Source: Flavobacterium sp. LC2016-01 (lineage in GTDB: Bacteria; Bacteroidota; Bacteroidia; Flavobacteriales; Flavobacteriaceae). From it: 64,000 nucleotides of DNA. Positions 43,077-51,795 of this stretch are shown piece by piece. Numbering within the stretch: the stretch's first letter is position 1; every line of letters starts with the position of its first letter. The notes under the pieces are model-generated. The model ran no database searches and was not told the origin of the DNA. It worked only from the letters and a program-made list of their open reading frames with translations. Where the stretch lies: contig NZ_WMIC01000001.1 of NCBI RefSeq assembly GCF_009711135.1, positions 806,001-870,000 on the forward strand, read 5' to 3'. A program made the translations under genes and the position numbers.

Positions 43077-44540
43077 TCAATCAATAATCGCTGGTTTTCT
43101 GATATTCTTTCCAACTTTATTAGTTAAATCATCACCAAGATCTTCTCGTGCCGTCTCAGCTATTTTTTGAATTTGCTGGACAATTTCCGGATATAATTCC
43201 TGTACATCGCGGGCTTCACCTGGATCATGCGCTAAATCGTATAGTGCCATTGGAACTTCAGCTGTTGCACCTTTGCCTCTTAAACCGTCTTTTCCGGGTA
43301 GATTTTTATTATAAGTGGTTCCTTTATGCGGAAAAACAAGTTTCCAATGTTTATACCGAATGGCTTCCAGATTATTGCTTCCAATTCCAAAATAATAATA
43401 AAAAGTATCTCTCGGGCCTTTATCCGTTTTTCCAGTTAAGAGCGGAAGAAAATTTAGACCATCAATTTTGTTTTCTGGCAATGAAGCTCCTGTAATTGCA
43501 GCAATAGTAGGCAAAAGATCCATATTTGTAAAAAGCGAACTATTTACCATTCCGCCTTCAATTTTTCCAGGCCAGCGAATTAAAAATGGAACTCTTGTAC
43601 CGCCTTCCCAAGTAGTTGATTTTCCTTCTCTGAAACCTCCCGAAGAACCGGCATTGTCGCCAAAAACAAGCCAAGGACCATTATCACTGGTTACAATAAG
43701 AACCGTATTTTTAGAAAGATCTTCATTTTCTAATGTTTTTAAAATTTCTCCAATGGACCAATCAATTTCCATTATAACATCGCCAAAAAGGCCTAAATCA
43801 CTTTTTCCTTTAAACTTATCTGAAACAGCTAAAGGCGCATGAGGCAAAGGATGCGTCAGGTATAAAAAGAACGGATTCTTTTTATTCTTTTTGATAAAAC
43901 CAACGGCTTTTTCTGTAAATAAAGTGGTTAATTTTGAAGCTTCTTTAATATTTTTGATCGTATCAATTACAGTAGTATTACTGATCATTGGAAGAGGAGG
44001 AAAGCTCGAACGCATATCTTTCGGATCTGTAACCAATGAATAACCGTCATAATCAATTGGCCAGACATCATGCGAATATGGAATTCCATAAAACTCGTCA
44101 AAACCATAATTTGTTGGCCAATATGGCATTTCATTTCCTAAATGCCATTTTCCGTAATTAGCCGTTTTGTAGCCCACTTTTTTAAGCATTGAAGCAATGG
44201 TTTCTTCTTTCGGATTAAGAGCGTGTTTCATTCCGGGAAGCAATACACCAGACATCCCAATTCGGTTAGGATAACAGCCTGTCAATAAAGCCGCTCTTGA
44301 TGCAGTACAAATGGCTTGACCTGCATTAAAATTTGTAAATCGCATTCCTTCCTGAGCAATCTGGTTAAAATGTGGCGTTGGAATTCCGGTCATTCCATAA
44401 GGTTCGGTATCTCCATATCCCATATCATCCATATTGATGATTACGATATTGGGTTTTGAATCTTGTTTTTTATTTTGAGCGGTTATTTTGCAATTAAAAA
44501 AGGACAGGAATAACAAAAGCAAGGTTATACTTTTTCTCAT
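43077..44540 (-). CDS. Secreted sulfatase (arylsulfatase A-like)
   Basis: A 487-residue sulfatase with a signal peptide ending KITAQ (about residue 22). Asp38/Asp39 lie in INMDDMGYGD and the formylglycine cysteine is Cys78 in CTASRAALLTG. KTANYGKWHLGNE, HPLPHAPL and VTSDNGPW complete the metal and substrate site. The size and the GGSREGK-like segment (SSGGFREGKSTTWEGGTRVPFLIRWPG) match the arylsulfatase A/GalNAc-6-sulfatase type. It is not closely similar to the 789-residue sulfatase and lies in its own unit. The substrate is unknown. Confidence 0.92.
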   Translation of the reverse strand: MRKSITLLLLFLSFFNCKITAQNKKQDSKPNIVIINMDDMGYGDTEPYGMTGIPTPHFNQIAQEGMRFTNFNAGQAICTASRAALLTGCYPNRIGMSGVLLPGMKHALNPKEETIASMLKKVGYKTANYGKWHLGNEMPYWPTNYGFDEFYGIPYSHDVWPIDYDGYSLVTDPKDMRSSFPPLPMISNTTVIDTIKNIKEASKLTTLFTEKAVGFIKKNKKNPFFLYLTHPLPHAPLAVSDKFKGKSDLGLFGDVIMEIDWSIGEILKTLENEDLSKNTVLIVTSDNGPWLVFGDNAGSSGGFREGKSTTWEGGTRVPFLIRWPGKIEGGMVNSSLFTNMDLLPTIAAITGASLPENKIDGLNFLPLLTGKTDKGPRDTFYYYFGIGSNNLEAIRYKHWKLVFPHKGTTYNKNLPGKDGLRGKGATAEVPMALYDLAHDPGEARDVQELYPEIVQQIQKIAETAREDLGDDLTNKVGKNIRKPAIID

Positions 44541-44646
44541 AATTTACGCGGTAATTATTTTGGATAGTGGTATACAAATATAATTCGCAAAAATGGAAAC
44601 TATTCTGCTTGAGAAAACTCTTTTATGGTAAATAAACAGAAAATTG

Positions 44647-45393
44647 TTATTTCTTTAAAAGCAGCGCCTTCGTGTATTCATAGTTCATTTTTGCGATAGA
44701 AAGTACCGAAATGCTCTGCGGACATTCGACTTCGCAGGCTCTTGTGTCCGAACAATTTCCAAAACCTTCCGCATCCATTTGCTGTACCATCGTTAAAACC
44801 CTTTTTGAAGCTTCTATTTTTCCTTGTGGAAGCAAAGCTAAATGGGTTATTTTGGCACCCACAAACAAAGCTGCACTGGCATTTTTACAAGTCGCCACGC
44901 AGGCACCGCAGCCAATACAGGCGGCAGCGTCAAAAGAGGCTTCGGCAGTTTCATATGAAATGGGAATACTGTTGGCTTCAGGCGCTTGACCGGTTGCTGC
45001 GCCAATAAATCCGCCTGATTCAATAATCGAATCAAAAGCAGAGCGGTCAATTTTCAAATCTCTAAGAACCGGAAACGCTTTGGCTCTAAAAGGTTCAATA
45101 TAAATGGTTTCGCCGTCTTTAAAGCTTCGCATATGAAGCTGGCAGGTTGTAGTATTTTTCAAAGGACCGTGCGCTCTTCCGTTTATCATGACGCCGCATT
45201 GACCACAGATTCCTTCTCTACAGTCGTGATCAAACTCAATTACGCGTTCTTTTTTCTGAATCAAAGATTCGTTTAAGAGATCGAGCATTTCAAGAAAAGA
45301 CATATGTTCAGATACGCCGTCTATTTCATAATCTTTAATTTCTCCTTTAGAAGAGGTATCAAACTGACGCCATATTTTTAGAAATAGTTTCAT
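44647..45393 (-). CDS. sdhB: Succinate dehydrogenase/fumarate reductase iron-sulfur subunit
   Basis: A 248-residue FrdB/SdhB protein. The plant-type [2Fe-2S] ligands are in DCREGICGQCG with a later Cys in TTCQLHM. The C-terminal ferredoxin part has CIGCGACVATCKN and CSDTRACEVECPQ for the [4Fe-4S] and [3Fe-4S] clusters. It carries electrons between the flavoprotein and quinone. It follows the flavoprotein gene by 102 bp of inverted-repeat DNA. No cytochrome b subunit gene is adjacent. Confidence 0.94.
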   Translation of the reverse strand: MKLFLKIWRQFDTSSKGEIKDYEIDGVSEHMSFLEMLDLLNESLIQKKERVIEFDHDCREGICGQCGVMINGRAHGPLKNTTTCQLHMRSFKDGETIYIEPFRAKAFPVLRDLKIDRSAFDSIIESGGFIGAATGQAPEANSIPISYETAEASFDAAACIGCGACVATCKNASAALFVGAKITHLALLPQGKIEASKRVLTMVQQMDAEGFGNCSDTRACEVECPQSISVLSIAKMNYEYTKALLLKK

Positions 45394-45399
45394 AGCTAA

Positions 45400-45495
45400 T
45401 TATTAATTATAAATTGTTAATTATGAATTGCTTGCAAGTTGTAAAATTGAGTCTGATGGATTGTTAATTAATAATTTACAATTAACAATCAACAA
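45400..45495. repeat. Inverted repeat between sdhA and sdhB
   Basis: Left aattattaattataaattgttaattatgaatt and right gattgttaattaataatttacaattaacaatc are AT-rich inverted and direct copies of TTAATTA/AATTGTTAA units. It fills the whole gap between the two subunit genes. Confidence 0.6.
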
Positions 45496-47403
45496 TTATT
45501 TATAACTTCTAACTGTAAGTTCAACTGCTTCAAAAACAAGCGGTTCTTTATGTAATTTTTGAGGTTTTTCTTTTCCTTGCCATTCCCAAGCAGATACGTA
45601 ACAAAAATCGGCATCATTCCGAACGGCTTCACCATCAGCAGTCTGGTATTCTTCTCTAAAATGAGCACCGCAGGATTCTTCGCGCTGCAGGGCATCATGG
45701 CACATTAATTCGGCTAATTCAAGATAATCAGCAATTCGTCCGGCTTTTTCTAACTCGCTGTTTAAGGTATCATCGCCTGTAATTAATAGATCGTTTTCAA
45801 AAGATTTCTTTAAATCTTTGATGCCTTCAATAGCTTCTTCCAAACTTTTTTTGCTTCTCGAAAGTCCACATTTTTCATAAAGAAGACGGCCAATTGTTTT
45901 ATGAAAATAATCGGCGCTTAAAGTTCCTTTATTGCTTAAAAATTTATCTAATTGCGCTCTAACGGCATTTTCGGCTTCTTCAAAAGCGGGATGATTGATG
46001 TCAATTTTGGCTGAATTCAATTCGCCGGACAAATAATTCGGAATTGTATAGGGTGCTATAAAATAGCCGTCTACACAAGCCTGAAGAAGCGAATTAGCAC
46101 CAAGACGATTGGCGCCATGGTCAGAGAAATTAGCTTCTCCGAGCGCGAATAAACCTGGAATTGTAGTCATTAATTCATAATCAACCCAAAGTCCTCCCAT
46201 AGTAAAATGCGCAGAAGGCGAAATCAGCATAGGTTCTTTATAAGCATTGATGCCAGTAATTTTTTCATACATCGCAAAAAGGTTACTGTATTTAGTTTCA
46301 ATTTTATCTTTTCCTTGTGATTTTATTGCATCAGAAAAATCAAGATAAATGGCATTTTTCATTGGTCCGACGCCATGTCCGGCATCGATTTGCTCTTTTG
46401 CAGCTCTTGAAGAAATGTCTCTGGGGGCAAGATTTCCAAAAGAAGGATATTTTCGTTCCAAATAATAATCACGTTCTTCTTCTGGAATTGTATTTGGATT
46501 TCTGCTGTCAGCGGCTTTTTTTGGAACCCAGATTCGGCCATCATTTCGCAGTGATTCTGACATTAAGGTCAATTTAGACTGGTTTTCACCATGTTGTGGC
46601 AGGGAAGTAGGGTGAAACTGAATCCAGCTTACTCCAGCCATGTAAGCACCCTTTTTATGCGCCCTCCAAATAGCCGAACTATTACAGCCCATTGCCAATG
46701 TGGACAGATAATATACTTTTCCATACCCTCCAGAAGCTAAAACAACTGCATCTGCATTGTGGCGTTCTAAGGCTCCGGTTTCAAGATTTCGGGCAATAAT
46801 TCCTTTTGCTTTTCCGTCAATCACTACTAATTCAAGCATTTCATGACGTGTGTGTAAATCTACTTTTCCTAATGAAACTTGTCGCAGCAAACCTTGATAA
46901 GCGCCAAGCAAAAGCTGTTGTCCAGTTTGTCCGCGAGCGTAGAAAGTGCGCGAAACCTGAACACCGCCAAAAGATCTGTTGTTTAAATATCCCGCATATT
47001 CTCTGGCAAAAGGAACACCTTGTGCTACTGCATGATCTATTAAAGCGGCGGAGCATTCGGCTAAGCGATACACATTTGCCTCTCGAGATCTAAAATCACC
47101 GCCTTTTATGGTATCATAAAACATTCTGAAAGTGCTGTCGCCGTCATTTTTGTAGTTTTTAGCAGCATTAACACCGCCTTGTGCCGCAACGGAATGTGCT
47201 CTTCGAGCCGAATCCTGAAAACAGAAAGATTTTATATTATAGCCTTGTTCTGCCAAAGAAGCTGCACATGAAGCGCCTGCAAGTCCAGTTCCTACAACAA
47301 TAACGGTAAGTTTTTTTCGGTTCGCCGGATTTACCAGTTTGGCTTTGGCTTTATAATTGTTCCATTTTTCGGCAAGCGGTCCTTGGGGTATTTTTGATTC
47401 CAT
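45496..47403 (-). CDS. sdhA: Succinate dehydrogenase/fumarate reductase flavoprotein subunit
   Basis: A 635-residue flavoprotein. The start at 47403 gives [18 protein letters not shown]; the ORF extends 20 codons upstream without family match. FAD motifs are [19 protein letters not shown] and the covalent-FAD histidine in [19 protein letters not shown]. The active site is seen in WIQFHPTSL and in the Arg/His segments [13 protein letters not shown] and [14 protein letters not shown]. It couples succinate and fumarate. The upstream gene is a sugar-dehydrogenase-like gene, so the usual cytochrome b gene is absent from this operon. Confidence 0.94.
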   Translation of the reverse strand: MESKIPQGPLAEKWNNYKAKAKLVNPANRKKLTVIVVGTGLAGASCAASLAEQGYNIKSFCFQDSARRAHSVAAQGGVNAAKNYKNDGDSTFRMFYDTIKGGDFRSREANVYRLAECSAALIDHAVAQGVPFAREYAGYLNNRSFGGVQVSRTFYARGQTGQQLLLGAYQGLLRQVSLGKVDLHTRHEMLELVVIDGKAKGIIARNLETGALERHNADAVVLASGGYGKVYYLSTLAMGCNSSAIWRAHKKGAYMAGVSWIQFHPTSLPQHGENQSKLTLMSESLRNDGRIWVPKKAADSRNPNTIPEEERDYYLERKYPSFGNLAPRDISSRAAKEQIDAGHGVGPMKNAIYLDFSDAIKSQGKDKIETKYSNLFAMYEKITGINAYKEPMLISPSAHFTMGGLWVDYELMTTIPGLFALGEANFSDHGANRLGANSLLQACVDGYFIAPYTIPNYLSGELNSAKIDINHPAFEEAENAVRAQLDKFLSNKGTLSADYFHKTIGRLLYEKCGLSRSKKSLEEAIEGIKDLKKSFENDLLITGDDTLNSELEKAGRIADYLELAELMCHDALQREESCGAHFREEYQTADGEAVRNDADFCYVSAWEWQGKEKPQKLHKEPLVFEAVELTVRSYK

Positions 47404-47555
47404 TCTTTTCAGCTGTTTAAAATAGTTGAGACAAATTTTAAGAAATCGAAATTGTAAGGGCACTCTAATTTACTATAAATTATTTAATTACGAATAATTT
47501 GTCAAAATTTAAACTTCATTTTATAAAGTGTTTTTTATGATTGGAACAAAAAATG

Positions 47556-47595
47556 AAACCCGCAAAACCATTCTTTTTTTTGGTTATGCGGGTTT
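47556..47595 (-). terminator. Hairpin terminator
   Basis: AAACCCGCA-AAACCA and TGGTT-ATGCGGGTTT form a stem with one mismatch; the T run is on the minus strand. It ends the secreted dehydrogenase gene, 18 bp past its stop codon. Confidence 0.8.
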
Positions 47596-47613
47596 ATAAT
47601 TGTTTTCTAAAAT

Positions 47614-50535
47614 TTATTGCTTGCTGATTGGTATCGCTTTGCCGGTTTCATTTGTTTTGATGAAATAAACTCCTGCAGCATGTTCATAGATCGAAATCAG
47701 ATTTCCTTTGCCTTGTTTGATTTTGGTTCCCAAAGGAGAAAATACCGTCCATTCTACTTCTTTAGATAAATGGAAAATTCCTTTAGACGGATTTGGAAAA
47801 ACGATGATTTTATTGGATGCTTCATCCGGATTTTCTACACCAAGATGGCAATCATGAACCATGTAAGAAATATCTTTAGTATTGCTTCCGCCAGAATTAG
47901 TTACAGTCAAAGAAACTTCTTTATCACCTTCTGTACTGTAAATAACAGCATGCGGACCAGCTCCTGTTGCTGTCGCAGGCTGTGCATTTACGCCAAAATT
48001 CCATGTATAAGTATCTACAGTACCAACAGAAACAGAAGTAAAAGTGACAGCAGTATTTGTACAGCCCATTTGAGGCGTAAACTCAAAATCTGCAATAGGA
48101 GCTGCAGTGCCTGCTGTGAGAATAAATTCCATTTTATTGAAGTTGATGTCGTTTTCATCAAAATACAAAGTAATAACGTGATTGCCCTGCGTTAACGTAA
48201 TATTTGGAATAGCGACAGTCTGCCAAGCCTGAAAACCTCCCGTATTTGGAATGTTCACAACACCCGTTACATTTGTACCATCAACTTCCAAATGTAATTT
48301 TCGGGTATTGTAAGGTGTTGAGATTCTTAAATTAATAGTATAAGTTCCGGTAGTGTTTACTTTTGCGGTATATTTCAGCCATTCATCTTTTGCGACGTAA
48401 GACAGATTAAATCCGCCTTCATTACAAACTTCTGTTCCAACGCCGTCGCCAGCTCTGTATGCAGTATCTCCACCGCCATTTTTATCCAGAAAAGCACTTG
48501 GACCGACATCATAATTTTCGGCTTCAATAATTCCAGGAATCTGAGCCACTAATCCCTGATAAGGTGCATTTTGAAGCGTAGTTGCTGTATAAGAAGCTGT
48601 ATAAGTTATTGTCCCTGTTGCTGGAGCTTTAAAAGTTTGATTGGCTGTTCCGCCCTGGCTCCAGTGATCAAAGTCATAACGGATATTTCCAACATATTGC
48701 GGAGTTGGTGCATTTAAAGTCTGTAAAGCCGCGTTTGCTACAACTTGTTTTGTTGAAGGCGCTGTAACTGTTTTTTGATTAAATTCTAAATTAAGCGGTA
48801 CAGGCGAAGCTGCTGCTGTAACATCAACCAGATTAGGTTTGATATCAACAAAAGCAGTAGCTGTTAAACCATTGCTATCTGTTACTTTTACCGTAAAACG
48901 ATACCATACATTTGGTGTTTTTTCGCCTTGATTTGATGCTGTAAAATTTCCTGATTTTACGCCTTGAGGACTTGCGCCGGGGTGCGAATGTCCGGCTCCC
49001 GGAATATCTTCGTGAAAAAGATCCATACTCCATGAAAAAGCACTTGCAGGTAATGTGCCGTCTTCAATATCTGATGCCGTTGCTTCAAAATAGACAATAT
49101 CTTCTGCATTCCATTTTAAAGAAGGCAAAGGAGAAACTATAGAAACTGTTGGTGCATTCGTAAAAGGTGTTACTGTCAAAACTGCATTATTGCTGGTTAC
49201 ATTTCCGGCTGTATTTGTCACAACAACTCGATAATTTCCTGCATTTGCAGCGGTCACATTTGGAATTGTATAACTAGCGGCAGTTGCACCGTTAATATTC
49301 GCATTGTTATACTGCCATTGATAAGTAAGTCCAACACCACTGGCCGAAACTGTAAATGTTACAGGTTTTGTTTCCATTATGGATTGAGAAAGTGGATGAT
49401 TTACAATAGTAGGAGCAGCAGTTGCAATGTAATCAAGTTTAATAAGCGCACCATTGTTTCCGTATGCGCAATAATAAATATAGCCGTCATTTCCCAGCAT
49501 CATTCCGAGAGCCTGCTGTTGTGGAGCCGAATAAAATTCAGTAGAAACGGGATCAGCAATATTTGGGTCAAAAGAGCGTATGGCATTTCGAACAAAATCC
49601 TTGATAATAAATTTGCCCTCAAGATTAGGATAGCGTGGCGTATCCGGATTATATAATACACCATTGGTCAACGCATTGCCAATAGTTCCTGTTCCGTAGG
49701 TAAATATCGGATTGGTAAATAAATTGGTTTCTGTCTGTTTTCCGTCACCTCCTTGTGGATGTCCCCAGGCATAATTACGAATGGCCGGATTGCTGATTTC
49801 GTTTATTTCTTCCCAAGAAGTTCCCACGTCCAAAACAAATAATTTATTGGCTTTTATGTTCGGAACCAGTCTCCATGGATTTCTAAAACCATATACCCAG
49901 ATGCTTTGTCTTTGTAAAGAACCGCTTCCATAAAATGGATTTCCTGGTGCAGGCAGTCCATTTTCTGTAAGTCTGAGGATTTTTCCTTTGTATGTGTCCA
50001 AATCCTGAGAATTGGTATTTTGCTGGCTGTCACCAACAGTTACATAAAGAAAACCGTTAAAGAATTTTAAATCACCTCCGTTATGAAAACCACCGCCAAT
50101 AGGTTCTAAAAGTAAAATTTCCTGTCTGTTGACTACCTGATTGGCATTATCGATTTTAATTCTTTCAATACGATGTCTGATTACCGTTCCGTCGTTGATT
50201 GAATAGAAAACATAAATATAACCGTTTGTGGCGAAATCTGGATGCAAAGTCAAACCAAGTAGACCTTGTTCATTGTCTGTAACGGTATTTACAGTAAAAA
50301 CGGTAGCAACAGCATTGTTCTGAAAAACTTTTACAATACCGCCTCTTTCTGCTATAAAAATTCTTCCGTCAAAAGATTGTTCCAGCGAAAGTCCTTCTTT
50401 GATAACTGCTGTAGGAGCAAGATTTTGTGTAATGTACTGACTGTAGGATTTTGAGGTTATCAATAAAATGAAAACACAAAATAAATGCAGTAATTGTCGC
50501 CTTTTTTTAATTTGGACCTGTAAGTTTTTTTTCAT
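47614..50535 (-). CDS. Secreted PQQ-type sugar dehydrogenase-like protein with CBM6, PKD and T9SS sorting domain
   Basis: A 973-residue multidomain exported protein. After a signal peptide (about 1-33, ending KSYSQ) comes a glucose/sorbosone-dehydrogenase-like beta-propeller (about 40-365; GLLGLTLHPDFATNGYIYVFYS, FHNGGDLKFFNGFLYVTVGD, GFRNPWRL, WGHPQGGDG). Then an Ig-like domain (about 378-455), a further beta domain (460-570), a CBM6-like module (665-810; IIEAENYDVGPSAFLD, AKDEWLKYTAKV) and PKD (815-885; YTWNFGVNAQPATATG). The C-terminal ~70 residues (IIVFPNPSKGIFHLS...GVYFIKTNETGKAIPI) are a type IX secretion sorting domain. It is likely surface-released and acts on sugars; cofactor use is inferred. 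Confidence 0.9.
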   Translation of the reverse strand: MKKNLQVQIKKRRQLLHLFCVFILLITSKSYSQYITQNLAPTAVIKEGLSLEQSFDGRIFIAERGGIVKVFQNNAVATVFTVNTVTDNEQGLLGLTLHPDFATNGYIYVFYSINDGTVIRHRIERIKIDNANQVVNRQEILLLEPIGGGFHNGGDLKFFNGFLYVTVGDSQQNTNSQDLDTYKGKILRLTENGLPAPGNPFYGSGSLQRQSIWVYGFRNPWRLVPNIKANKLFVLDVGTSWEEINEISNPAIRNYAWGHPQGGDGKQTETNLFTNPIFTYGTGTIGNALTNGVLYNPDTPRYPNLEGKFIIKDFVRNAIRSFDPNIADPVSTEFYSAPQQQALGMMLGNDGYIYYCAYGNNGALIKLDYIATAAPTIVNHPLSQSIMETKPVTFTVSASGVGLTYQWQYNNANINGATAASYTIPNVTAANAGNYRVVVTNTAGNVTSNNAVLTVTPFTNAPTVSIVSPLPSLKWNAEDIVYFEATASDIEDGTLPASAFSWSMDLFHEDIPGAGHSHPGASPQGVKSGNFTASNQGEKTPNVWYRFTVKVTDSNGLTATAFVDIKPNLVDVTAAASPVPLNLEFNQKTVTAPSTKQVVANAALQTLNAPTPQYVGNIRYDFDHWSQGGTANQTFKAPATGTITYTASYTATTLQNAPYQGLVAQIPGIIEAENYDVGPSAFLDKNGGGDTAYRAGDGVGTEVCNEGGFNLSYVAKDEWLKYTAKVNTTGTYTINLRISTPYNTRKLHLEVDGTNVTGVVNIPNTGGFQAWQTVAIPNITLTQGNHVITLYFDENDINFNKMEFILTAGTAAPIADFEFTPQMGCTNTAVTFTSVSVGTVDTYTWNFGVNAQPATATGAGPHAVIYSTEGDKEVSLTVTNSGGSNTKDISYMVHDCHLGVENPDEASNKIIVFPNPSKGIFHLSKEVEWTVFSPLGTKIKQGKGNLISIYEHAAGVYFIKTNETGKAIPISKQ

Positions 50536-50611
50536 AAGTATTTAATAGGATTAATAAATTTGGGTAACCAAATTTAATCTTTTTCCTCTTAATTACTTAT
50601 CTAACAATTAC

Positions 50612-50983
50612 TTATTTGCCAATAATTTCTTTTCGGTGCAAAGTTCCCCATTCGTTTAGAGCTCCAATAACATTATACAAAGTATGGCTATGTTCAGTTC
50701 TTGCATATTCAACGGTAGGAGGAAAAGTATCATAAACCGTTCTGGTAACCAGTTTGTTCATTTCCAGATCTTTCAGTTCTTTAGAAAGCATTTTGTCTGT
50801 AATTCCGTTTATATCTTTAGAAATCTCTTTGAATCGTTTTGGCCTGTTTGATAATGCAATTAAAATTGGCAGCTTCCATCTGCCACTTAAAACTTCTAAA
50901 GCATCTCTCACAGGTAGCAATGCAGCCAGACAGGCTTCTGGTTCACAGCCCATTTCTTTTTTAATTTCGTTTTTTGTTTTCAT
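50612..50983 (-). CDS. HxlR-family transcriptional regulator
   Basis: A 123-residue winged-helix regulator. The core is VLSGRWKLPILIALSNRPKRFKEISKDINGITDKMLSKELKDLEMNKLVTRTVY, with the HxlR-typical PPTVEYARTEHSHTL wing and helix. A cysteine pair (MGCEPEACLAALLPV) lies before the domain, as in redox- or electrophile-sensing HxlR proteins. The start is set at 50983; a longer frame from 51082 would read through the operators. It is divergent from the azoreductase and probably represses both. Confidence 0.9.
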   Translation of the reverse strand: MKTKNEIKKEMGCEPEACLAALLPVRDALEVLSGRWKLPILIALSNRPKRFKEISKDINGITDKMLSKELKDLEMNKLVTRTVYDTFPPTVEYARTEHSHTLYNVIGALNEWGTLHRKEIIGK

Positions 50984-50996
50984 ACATATTGCTTTA

Positions 50997-51047
50997 CTAT
51001 CCTCAATGATAGCGCTATCCTCGAGGATAGTACTATAAAAGAGATAG
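50997..51047. promoter_or_regulatory. Three evenly spaced operator-like inverted repeats
   Basis: CTATC-CTCAAT-GATAG (50997-51012), the perfect palindrome CTATCCTCGAGGATAG (51015-51030) and CTAT-AAAAGAG-ATAG (51033-51047) start 18 bp apart. They fill the divergent promoter between the HxlR regulator and azoreductase genes, and the third overlaps the region upstream of the -7 element at 51058. Such an array fits cooperative binding of HxlR dimers. Confidence 0.75.
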
Positions 51048-51057
51048 TAAATGTAGA

Positions 51058-51065
51058 TAAGTTTG
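51058..51065 (+). promoter_or_regulatory. -7 promoter element of the azoreductase gene
   Basis: TAAGTTTG matches TAnnTTTG exactly and lies 26 bp before the azoreductase ATG, so the leader would be about 20 nt. There is no good upstream TTG; the operators occupy that position. Confidence 0.6.
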
Positions 51066-51090
51066 TATTGTAAAACAAACAATATAAATT

Positions 51091-51702
51091 ATGAGCCAAA
51101 AAATTCTACGCATAATTACTAGTACCAACGGAGATACTTCGTTTAGTAATCAATTATCTAAAGCTGTTATTGAAAAATTAACTGCATCAAATCCTGAAAC
51201 TGAAGTACAGACACTGGATCTTTCTAAAACCCCGCTTCCATATTTGACAAATTCGCATATAAGTGCTGTTTATGCACCTGCAGAAAGCCACACGCCTGAG
51301 CAGGCTGAAGCACTTAAATATTCTGATGAAGCGATAAAAACTTTGATGGAATCGGATGTGATTGTGATTGGTGTGCCCTTATACAATTTCGGAATTCCAG
51401 CAGTTTTAAAAGGATGGATTGACCAAATTGCTAGAGCAGGGAAGACCTTTAGTTACAGTGAGAGTGGTCCAAAAGGATTATTGACAGATAAGAAAGTCTT
51501 TTTATCAATTGCATCTGGTGCGATATTTTCAGAAGGACCTTATAAAAGTTATGATTTTTCAGAATCGTATTTGCGAACCGTATTTGGTTTTTTAGGAATA
51601 ACTGATATCACTACTTTCCGCGTTGAAGGAACTGCAATTCCTGATTTTGCTGCAAATGCATTGCCTAAAGCCTTATCTTCTGTAGAAGAATTTGCTTTTT
51701 AA
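51091..51702 (+). CDS. FMN-dependent NADH-azoreductase / quinone reductase
   Basis: A 203-residue flavodoxin-like-fold enzyme of the AzoR type. The FMN loop is STNGDTSFSNQLSKAVIEKL, followed by DVIVIGVPLYNFGIPAVLKGWIDQIARAGKTFSYSESGPKGLLTDKKVFL and the conserved YLRTVFGFLGI. It reduces quinones and azo compounds with NADH, protecting against electrophile stress. It is divergent from an HxlR regulator with three operators between them, so induction by quinones or similar agents is likely. An inverted repeat follows its stop codon. Confidence 0.92.
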   Translation: MSQKILRIITSTNGDTSFSNQLSKAVIEKLTASNPETEVQTLDLSKTPLPYLTNSHISAVYAPAESHTPEQAEALKYSDEAIKTLMESDVIVIGVPLYNFGIPAVLKGWIDQIARAGKTFSYSESGPKGLLTDKKVFLSIASGAIFSEGPYKSYDFSESYLRTVFGFLGITDITTFRVEGTAIPDFAANALPKALSSVEEFAF

Positions 51703-51712
51703 GAAAATCAAA

Positions 51713-51767
51713 AAAAATCTGCCAAATCTGCGTGAAAAAATTAGTCCCGCAGATTTAGCAGATTTTT
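51713..51767. repeat. Inverted repeat, AAATCTGC family, after the azoreductase gene
   Basis: 20-nt arms (51713-51732 and 51748-51767) are inverted copies with one mismatch and a 15-nt loop. It follows the azoreductase stop by 10 bp and ends in Ts, so it can also serve as a terminator before the convergent thiolase gene. Confidence 0.8.
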
Positions 51768-51795
51768 ATAGTGAAACTCAAGAATATTTTAAATA

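Noticed and set aside
47770..48195. 141-codon plus-strand frame inside the secreted dehydrogenase gene
   Set aside because: It is antisense to the CBM6, PKD and sorting domains and has no recognisable protein pattern.
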